Origin: a virus
Length of the DNA stretch: 35,942 nt
Virus record (IMG/VR): IMGVR_UViG_3300033571_002446
Coordinates: 1 to 35,942 of that record
Reading direction: 5' to 3' (one strand)
Positions 29,835 through 35,942 of the stretch are shown here, one piece after another. Each line of letters starts with the position of its first letter. Position 1 is the first letter of the stretch. Both the position numbers and the translations under genes were made by a program. The notes under the pieces are model-generated. The model had not been told where the DNA came from. It made no database searches and worked only from the letters and a program-made list of their open reading frames with translations.

Positions 29835-30581
29835 ATGGCAAAAACACTAACATATAGTAACTTTACACAGGGGTGGACTTCGTTCTACTCCTTTATTCCT
29901 GAGAAGATTTTAGGAATGAACAGCTACCTCTATACTTTTAAAGGAGGTAACCTGTATCAGCATAATGCAAATATAGATAGGAATAAATTCTATGGAGTTG
30001 ATTACGATTCCACAGTAACATCTGCTTTTAACGATAGCACGCTTGACGTTAAAAACTACAAGACATTATGCTTAAATGGTAATAGTGCTTGGGATGCTGT
30101 TATAAACACAAACATAACAAGTGGATTTGTAGACAAGGATTGGTTTGATAACAAGGAAGGACTGTTTTATTCTTTTATAAGAAGAAACGGTAACGACTTA
30201 ACTATAAATATGAGGTCAGCTCAGGGTGTAGGATCTGTATTGAATGTAAATTCTGCTGTTCCTTCTGCGGTTGTTCTAACGTTTGGTTTTGCTGTTGGAA
30301 GTATAATGAGCGTAGGTGATTTGATGTACAAGAACAACACTGGATCTCCTTTATTGTTAGGCAAGATAACCTCTATTTCTGGAACAGATGTAACCATAGA
30401 CACTACAATTCCTTTTGGATCAATACCTAGTAATGGTAACTTCTTGTTGTTTATAAAGAACTCTATAGCTGAGTCTTATCCTCAGTTAGGGTACTACATG
30501 CAGTTTAAATTAACAGTAAGAAAACCAACAAGGGTAGAGCTTTTCTCTGTTCAGTCGGATCTATTTAAAAGTTATCCATAA
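29835..30581 (+). CDS. Tail structural protein, 248 aa
   Basis: 248-aa protein one base after the hub gene. The start LTYSNFTQGWTSFYSFIPEK and YTFKGGNLYQHN match a module I associate with the end of tail-hub proteins in crAss-like and related phages, here a separate gene. A beta-rich insert lies at about 125-200 (VGDLMYKNNTGSPLLLGK) and the C-terminus is strand-rich. Likely part of the distal tail. Confidence 0.7.
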   Translation: MAKTLTYSNFTQGWTSFYSFIPEKILGMNSYLYTFKGGNLYQHNANIDRNKFYGVDYDSTVTSAFNDSTLDVKNYKTLCLNGNSAWDAVINTNITSGFVDKDWFDNKEGLFYSFIRRNGNDLTINMRSAQGVGSVLNVNSAVPSAVVLTFGFAVGSIMSVGDLMYKNNTGSPLLLGKITSISGTDVTIDTTIPFGSIPSNGNFLLFIKNSIAESYPQLGYYMQFKLTVRKPTRVELFSVQSDLFKSYP

Positions 30582-30588
30582 TTTTTAG

Positions 30589-30596
30589 TATCTTTG
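30589..30596 (+). promoter_or_regulatory. -7 box abutting the 131-aa gene
   Basis: TATCTTTG ends four bases before ATG 30601, giving a leaderless transcript inside the structural operon. Confidence 0.6.
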
Positions 30597-30600
30597 TAAA

Positions 30601-30996
30601 ATGAAAAGTTACAAGGTATTAAACAAGGTAGATTTTTACGAAACCATAAAACAATGGTGGATTGACTGGGAATTTCCAGTCTTAAGTATAGATGCATTGC
30701 CTGAAAATATAGTTGTGGTTTATCATGAAAATCAAGAGGTTTATGCAATACCATTGTACTTGTCAGATTCAAATTTTTGTTGGATAGGATTTATTACTGG
30801 TAATAAAAAAGCATCAAAAAAAGAAAGAGAAGGCGCTTTAACTTTTGGCTTAGATTCAGTTTCTGAATTTTTACAGTACACAGGTTATAAACTTTTATTT
30901 ACAATAACTAGCAATAGCTTTATAGATAAATCGTTAATAGAGTCTAACTTCTTTATTACAAATAAAAACATTAAGGAATACATAAAAAATATATAA
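30601..30996 (+). CDS. Inserted accessory protein, possibly GNAT-like, 131 aa
   Basis: 131-aa protein with its own abutting promoter among co-directional virion genes. Strand-helix order (NIVVVYHENQEVYAIPLYL, FCWIGFITGNKKASKKERE, a helix, YKLLFTITSNSFIDKSLIE) resembles the core of GNAT acetyltransferases, but the acetyl-CoA loop (Q/RxxGxG/A) is not clear. It is AT-rich. Separate promoter and lack of an obvious structural role suggest a moron-like gene. Function uncertain. Confidence 0.5.
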   Translation: MKSYKVLNKVDFYETIKQWWIDWEFPVLSIDALPENIVVVYHENQEVYAIPLYLSDSNFCWIGFITGNKKASKKEREGALTFGLDSVSEFLQYTGYKLLFTITSNSFIDKSLIESNFFITNKNIKEYIKNI

Positions 30997-30998
30997 GT

Positions 30999-31739
30999 AT
31001 GGGAGCAGAAGCAGCATTAGCAGCTGGAGGAGCTGATAGCGTAAAATCGCTAGCAGGAGTTCCATTTCAAGTAGCTGGAGGAGTAATGAACTTATTAGAA
31101 GCTGGCAAGCAGGCAGCAGCAAAAAGAGAAGCTGATAGGGTGGCTCAAGAAGCTGTGGCTCGTGCTGAACGAGAGATAGAAAAAAATTTTTTAGGAGAGG
31201 TTCAGGTTCCTGTAAAGGCTTATAACGAAGCTCTAAAAGAAAATACAGCTCAACAAATGCAAGCATTAAGTGCTTTAACAGAGGCTGATTTAAGGGCGTT
31301 AGTTGGAGGTGTTGGTCGAGTAAACGAGGTAGCTAATGAACAGGCAAATACCGTTACAAACCAGTTAGCTGATAGGCTTTATAATTTAGATGTAGCTCAA
31401 GCAACCGAAAAAGGACAGACTGCCGATGCTATTGGTAGGCTTTACTTAGATAAAGCATCAGGAGCTCAAAAAGCGTCTATGGCTGCTCAGTTAGCTAAGA
31501 CGCAACTACAGCAAGGAGCTTTAAATAGCTTTAAAGGAGCTGTTACTGGAGCTGTAGATGCTTTTACACCTGCTTATCCTCAAGGTAAACAAGAAGCAAC
31601 TTCTTCAGTATCTAAAATGCAAGGTGTTATAATTCCAGAACCACAAGCTCCGATGATACAAGACCAACAGTTACAAGGTGTTGCTGGTCCAGATATGCAA
31701 AAAATGTTAGAGATGCTTTTTAAAAATTATAGAAGATAA
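30999..31739 (+). CDS. Internal virion protein candidate, 246 aa
   Basis: 246-aa, Ala/Gln-rich, largely helical protein with a glycine-rich hydrophobic N-terminus (about 1-35: AAGGADSVKSLAGVPFQVAGG), then coiled coils. This composition and position after the tail genes fit ejected internal proteins of T7-like podoviruses (gp14-like) or crAss-like cargo proteins. It overlaps the next gene as TAATG. Confidence 0.6.
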   Translation: MGAEAALAAGGADSVKSLAGVPFQVAGGVMNLLEAGKQAAAKREADRVAQEAVARAEREIEKNFLGEVQVPVKAYNEALKENTAQQMQALSALTEADLRALVGGVGRVNEVANEQANTVTNQLADRLYNLDVAQATEKGQTADAIGRLYLDKASGAQKASMAAQLAKTQLQQGALNSFKGAVTGAVDAFTPAYPQGKQEATSSVSKMQGVIIPEPQAPMIQDQQLQGVAGPDMQKMLEMLFKNYRR

Positions 31740-33265
31740 TGGCAGAGTACTACGGATTTAAAGACGCAGGTGAAGTAAAAGCTAATCCAACACTGGATTG
31801 GGCTACAGTTGCGAATACAGTAGCTACTGACTTAGATAAGATAAAGGCTGATAGACAACAAAAGAGAGCTGAAGATAGAAAGCTAACCGAGGATAACTTA
31901 GAGATACTTGGTAAGGCTGAATTAGGGGCTGACCAAACCATAAACAAGGAGTTGACTAACGCTATATTTGAAAGTAAAAGACTTCAGGGCGAGTACTACA
32001 AGCAGTTGACTAGTGGTAAAATGTCTAGACAGGACTATGCTTCTAAGACACAGGCGTTAAAAAATAACTGGGGAACACTTAATAGTGTTGTAAAAAACAG
32101 AGCTGCAAACGATAAGGTTTTGCTTGACGCTATACAAAGCAACAAGAAGGATGCCTTAACAGAATTTGCAGCAAAAAAAATAGGTACACTACAGAATTTA
32201 GATAATAAAAAAATATATATAGACCCTGCAACAGCGTCTATTGCTGTGGGTGATTACGATGAAAACGGGAAGATAATTGAGTCGTCTCTTATGTCTCCTT
32301 ACGCTATAAATACAGCTCAAATAAATGACGCAGATAGACTAAATGTTCCAGACGAGGTTAGTAAATTTTCTGGGGCTAAGGTAGCTAAGTTTATTACTGA
32401 TAATGGTATTACATCGCTAGAAGACGCAACTAGAACTGGATCTTATGCTGAAATTAAAAAAGCAACTCAGGATTATATTTTATCAAGCGATAGAAGAATA
32501 GCTGATGTTCTTGTTAATTCTACTGGTAAGGGATATTTTTTAACTGATGACCCAGAGGAGGCGAAGAAAAACCCTTTAGCTCTTCTAACAAAAGGTACAG
32601 GAGGTAGCTTCGAAGTAATTCTTGACCCAGAAAGAGATGCTAGTAAAATAGAGGACGCTAAGTTTATTGTTGGTAAGGCTTTAGATAACCAGATGCCTTT
32701 CGAGCAAGAGGTTACATTACCTACTCCTAGACAACCTAGAGAGGCAGCTGCTCCAAAAGAAGACAAGAATCCGCCTCCAACAATAACTCAGGTAAATCCT
32801 ATTAGAGTTCCAGGAAAACAGAATGGAGCTGTAGCTATTATTAACGACCCAGTTGGTTTAAAAACAAACTCAGGGTTTATAGAGAAGGTTGTAAATGCAG
32901 GTATTGATGAAGACGGAAGACACTTTGTTAAGGTTGTTAGGTATAATTCTAAGGAAGAGGTAGACGCAAAAGGAAACACAATTAGTTTATCAGCTAGTCA
33001 AACAACACCTAAAACATTTTATTACTATGGTGAACAGATAACTCCTAGGTTAGCAAAAGATAAAAACGACAAAAGACTATATAGCCCTACTAGTTACGCT
33101 AACTTTAGAAGTAGAGCTGGATTTGGTTCTGACGAAGAATTAAGAATGTATCTTGAAGAAAGTAGAGGTGTAAAGCTACCTGTATATGGGTCTGCTAAAA
33201 AAACAACAACTACAAAACCAAAAGATAAAACAAGTAAATCAGATCCTTTAGGATTAGGAATATAA
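31739..33265 (+). CDS. Internal virion / cargo protein candidate, 508 aa
   Basis: 508-aa protein, helical and charged through about 1-110, then strand-rich (KKIYIDPATASIAVGDYDENG, KGYFLTDDPEEAKKNPLALL), a Pro-rich linker near 325-345 (TLPTPRQPREAAAPKED), and a Lys/Thr-rich C-terminus. No enzymatic motif. Its place between the 246-aa and the giant last gene matches the ejected-protein block of podoviruses. Family not recognised. Confidence 0.6.
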   Translation: MAEYYGFKDAGEVKANPTLDWATVANTVATDLDKIKADRQQKRAEDRKLTEDNLEILGKAELGADQTINKELTNAIFESKRLQGEYYKQLTSGKMSRQDYASKTQALKNNWGTLNSVVKNRAANDKVLLDAIQSNKKDALTEFAAKKIGTLQNLDNKKIYIDPATASIAVGDYDENGKIIESSLMSPYAINTAQINDADRLNVPDEVSKFSGAKVAKFITDNGITSLEDATRTGSYAEIKKATQDYILSSDRRIADVLVNSTGKGYFLTDDPEEAKKNPLALLTKGTGGSFEVILDPERDASKIEDAKFIVGKALDNQMPFEQEVTLPTPRQPREAAAPKEDKNPPPTITQVNPIRVPGKQNGAVAIINDPVGLKTNSGFIEKVVNAGIDEDGRHFVKVVRYNSKEEVDAKGNTISLSASQTTPKTFYYYGEQITPRLAKDKNDKRLYSPTSYANFRSRAGFGSDEELRMYLEESRGVKLPVYGSAKKTTTTKPKDKTSKSDPLGLGI

Positions 33266-33268
33266 TTT

Positions 33269-35942
33269 ATGGAAGAAATTAATCAAGGACAAGTAACTCC
33301 TCAAGAGTTTTCTAAAAAAATAAAGTTAAAGTATCCCCAATATAAAGATGTGGATGACGTTGTTTTGGCTAAAAAAATGATTGAAAAATATCCAGAATAT
33401 GCCAATAAGGTTAATTTTGCAGTAAAAAAAAAAGGGTCTACAGATGGTACTCAAGCAAATCAAGCTTTGGGCTCGAAACCTGTTCAGCAACCTGTAAAAT
33501 CTTCATCGGGTACAGGAGCACAGGGACAAGCTCAGCCTTCGGCTTCTTCAAGTGGGGGTAAAATGCGATCGATTAACGACTTGTCTGAAGATGAGTTAAA
33601 AAATTTGACAAGCACATTACAGAAATCTCCAGAGGAGAAAATAATAGAAGAAAGAGCTTCTAAATTTAAAGAAGGGTTACAAAAAGGAAAAGAAAAAGGA
33701 GCTGTTTTAAAGAACGCAAATAAAAAAGCCCTAAAAACCGAAAGTATTTTTCAGGAATCTTACAAGCAAGAACCAGTAAAAGAAAATATAAATCCATTTT
33801 TAAATCCACAAACACAAATAGGTTTAGATGGAAAAGAACTTGTTCCGCAAAAAAGCTTACTTGAAACAATAGGTATTCCTTCTAAAGAAAAAATAGAACA
33901 GGACTATAAGGATTTAGACCTAGATAACCCTACTCCATACTTATCTGCATCTACCTATAACAGACAACCTGTAGACGGTATCGTTATAAACAAAGATAAC
34001 TTTGTAGATAGTTTATTCGGAGACGAAAAGCTACAGTCTATGGGTATAGATCCTGCTGATTTTGATGGTTACCTTAACTTATCTGGATTCAAGGACGAAT
34101 ATAACAGAAGAAATAAAAGAGGAGACTTTGATACGTCTGGCGACGAAGGAATAGGTCCTGAAAGAGCTCTTGCTAGAGATATATATAAAAACAGATTACT
34201 ATCAAACTACATATCTACTGTTAACGAAAGGGCTGTTTTAAAAAGCAAACTACAATCTGTAAAAGGTAGCTACGAAGGTAAAAAAATACCTGTAAATAAA
34301 AACGCTAGGGTATTTGATAATCAATTAATATCATCTTATATAGATGAAAATTTACCAGCTCTTTCTACTAAATTAAAAGAGCAAGACAAGTTAAACAAAG
34401 AAAAATACGAAGAACTAACAAAGGATAATACTGGTCTTAATTCATTTGGAATAGGTGCAAAAAACTTATTTAAGTCAGGTTATAATTCTTTTGTAGACGC
34501 AATGCAAGGCACATTTACAACTCTTGCTGATGAGTTAGGTGGAGATCAAGCTGCCGATGAGTTAAGGTATTTGAATGAACAAAGACAGCTAGAAAGACCT
34601 ACACAAAGACAGGTAGCTTATGCGGATGGTAAGGCAGTTTACTTAAATGGTAAGAAGTACCTTGTAGATGAAAAAGGAACTATATATGACAAGGATAATC
34701 AATTAATAGTAAACGATTTAATAGACCCATCTTCTGCGAATAAAATACTAGAAGACGCTAAAAAATCAAAAGAAGAGGACTGGTTTTTTAGCCCACAAGG
34801 TACAGCTGTTCAGGCAGGTTCTGTTGTTGGGGATATGGTTTGGCAAATTGCTTGGCAGGCTACTGTTGGTAGATTTACAAAGGGCTCTAACCTGTTAACT
34901 AAAGGGCTTACTAAACTATCTATACCGAAGGCTACCGCTAATGCAATTATAGCTCAGTCATCACTTGGATACACACAGGCTTACGAGCAAACTCTTAGAG
35001 AAGCTAAAGAAGCTGGATTAACAGAAAAGGAATCCGAACAAATAGCTGGAGATGCAGCTCAAAGAACAGCAGCATGGTATGGTGTTACATCTATTATATC
35101 TCCACAAACAAAGGCTGTAGAATCTTTATTTGGCTCAGCAGAAAAAAGTTTAATTAAAAAAGCAGTAAACGCATATAAAACAAACGGTAAGCAAGGATTT
35201 ATATCTACTCTTAACCAAGGATTTAAGGAATTACCTAAAAAAGCAGTTGCTTTTGGAGAAGAAGGAGGTAAGGAATTTGCTCAAGAAAATATACAGCAAG
35301 TAGGTGATACTTCTTGGATAAACGCACAAAAAAATATAGAGGCAGGAAAGGAAATATCAGACGAGACAATGTCTTATAGTGACTTTATAAATACTTCTAT
35401 ATTATCTTTTTTATCTGGAGGAACTGCTGCTAACTTAAAAATGCCTTCTTTTTCTGGAAATAAAAAAACACAGATACGAAATCTATACCAGTTATCTCAA
35501 AACATGGATGTATTAGATGCAAATCTAAACGAAATGGTAAGTAATAAAGTAATTACTCAAGAGGATGCTGATAATGTAAAAAAAGACGCTATAGCTGTTT
35601 CTAGAGGAGTAACAAGGATACCTAAGGATACGGATCCTAATATTCAGCTTGACGTAATGCGAAAGCTTAGTGATATTCAAGATTTAGAGGATAGTAAAAA
35701 AACTTTAGATAAGTCATTTCATCCTCAGATTGACGATCAAATACAGGAAAAAAGAAACGAAGTAGAAAATGTTTACAAGGAATCTTTAAAAACAAAGAAA
35801 AAAGAAGAGGTAGAAAATATTCAAGAAAATTCATTACCTTTGTTTGAGAGATTAAAGGCTACTGAAACAACAAAGCAAAAGAATAGATTACTTAGAAATA
35901 ATCCAACGGTAGCGTTTGTTAGTAAAAATTTAGATACAATAA
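33269..35942 (+). CDS. Giant internal virion protein, 5' part (runs off window)
   Basis: Open without stop from ATG 33269 to the window end (at least 891 codons). It begins with a short Asp/Lys-rich module (FSKKIKLKYPQYKDVDDVVL, then KMIEKYPEYA) that I associate with N-termini of large internal proteins in phages of Bacteroidota, followed by a disordered Gln/Ser/Gly linker and long charged helices. A hydrophobic stretch (AVQAGSVVGDMVWQIAWQAT) lies near residue 515-535 and could enter a membrane during DNA ejection. No lytic or protease motif is visible in this part. Confidence 0.75.
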   Translation, partial: MEEINQGQVTPQEFSKKIKLKYPQYKDVDDVVLAKKMIEKYPEYANKVNFAVKKKGSTDGTQANQALGSKPVQQPVKSSSGTGAQGQAQPSASSSGGKMRSINDLSEDELKNLTSTLQKSPEEKIIEERASKFKEGLQKGKEKGAVLKNANKKALKTESIFQESYKQEPVKENINPFLNPQTQIGLDGKELVPQKSLLETIGIPSKEKIEQDYKDLDLDNPTPYLSASTYNRQPVDGIVINKDNFVDSLFGDEKLQSMGIDPADFDGYLNLSGFKDEYNRRNKRGDFDTSGDEGIGPERALARDIYKNRLLSNYISTVNERAVLKSKLQSVKGSYEGKKIPVNKNARVFDNQLISSYIDENLPALSTKLKEQDKLNKEKYEELTKDNTGLNSFGIGAKNLFKSGYNSFVDAMQGTFTTLADELGGDQAADELRYLNEQRQLERPTQRQVAYADGKAVYLNGKKYLVDEKGTIYDKDNQLIVNDLIDPSSANKILEDAKKSKEEDWFFSPQGTAVQAGSVVGDMVWQIAWQATVGRFTKGSNLLTKGLTKLSIPKATANAIIAQSSLGYTQAYEQTLREAKEAGLTEKESEQIAGDAAQRTAAWYGVTSIISPQTKAVESLFGSAEKSLIKKAVNAYKTNGKQGFISTLNQGFKELPKKAVAFGEEGGKEFAQENIQQVGDTSWINAQKNIEAGKEISDETMSYSDFINTSILSFLSGGTAANLKMPSFSGNKKTQIRNLYQLSQNMDVLDANLNEMVSNKVITQEDADNVKKDAIAVSRGVTRIPKDTDPNIQLDVMRKLSDIQDLEDSKKTLDKSFHPQIDDQIQEKRNEVENVYKESLKTKKKEEVENIQENSLPLFERLKATETTKQKNRLLRNNPTVAFVSKNLDTI

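Overview
The window is part of a double-stranded DNA phage genome whose host is probably a member of the Bacteroidota (Flavobacteriia-like). Evidence for the host: low GC, A-rich leaders with almost no Shine-Dalgarno sequences, and repeated promoter boxes of the Bacteroidota type (-7 TAnnTTTG) in front of transcription units. The virion genes (terminase, 811-aa portal, acidic scaffold, HK97-type capsid, ring proteins, one 1637-aa tail-hub protein, large internal proteins, no sheath or tape-measure gene) point to a podovirus. The layout loosely resembles crAss-like phages and related marine Bacteroidota podophages; that placement is inference.

Layout. (1) Bases 1-2990: a leftward operon of very small genes of unknown function, some encoding tiny membrane proteins. 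Its transcript carries two hammerhead ribozymes, one type III (2741-2793) in the leader and one type I (2262-2312) between two genes, plus an unassigned structured gap near 1370-1470. (2) Bases 2990-4140: about 1.1 kb without convincing genes, rich in AT and short direct repeats, lying between divergent units; a candidate regulatory or origin region. (3) Bases 4119-6958: a rightward chaperonin unit (43-aa protein, GroEL, GroES) interrupted by a GIY-YIG homing endonuclease that leaves a six-codon copy of the groES start upstream of itself. It ends in a terminator lying inside a convergent gene. (4) Bases 6886-7347: a leftward winged-helix regulator, divergent from the tail genes across an 18-bp palindromic bidirectional promoter. 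(5) Bases 7393-11394: collagen-like fibre protein, a run of tiny basic proteins, and fibre proteins. (6) Bases 11387-13406: lysis cassette (two small membrane proteins, M15 endolysin, overlapping spanin-like pair) invaded by an HNH homing endonuclease. (7) Bases 13444-35942: packaging, head, tail and internal virion proteins; the last gene runs off the window.

How it may work together: the leftward operon is probably early, its mRNA cut by self-cleaving RNA. The rightward genes form the late programme, with phage-encoded GroEL/GroES available to fold virion proteins, the winged-helix protein as a plausible switch, and the capsid genes set apart by strong terminators and fresh promoters. A duplicated terminator-promoter cassette isolates one 96-aa gene as its own unit.

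The most notable observations are the two hammerhead ribozymes of different circular permutation in one operon, the duplicated target-gene ends beside both homing endonucleases, and the palindromic divergent promoter. No tRNA, CRISPR array, integrase or insertion sequence was seen.
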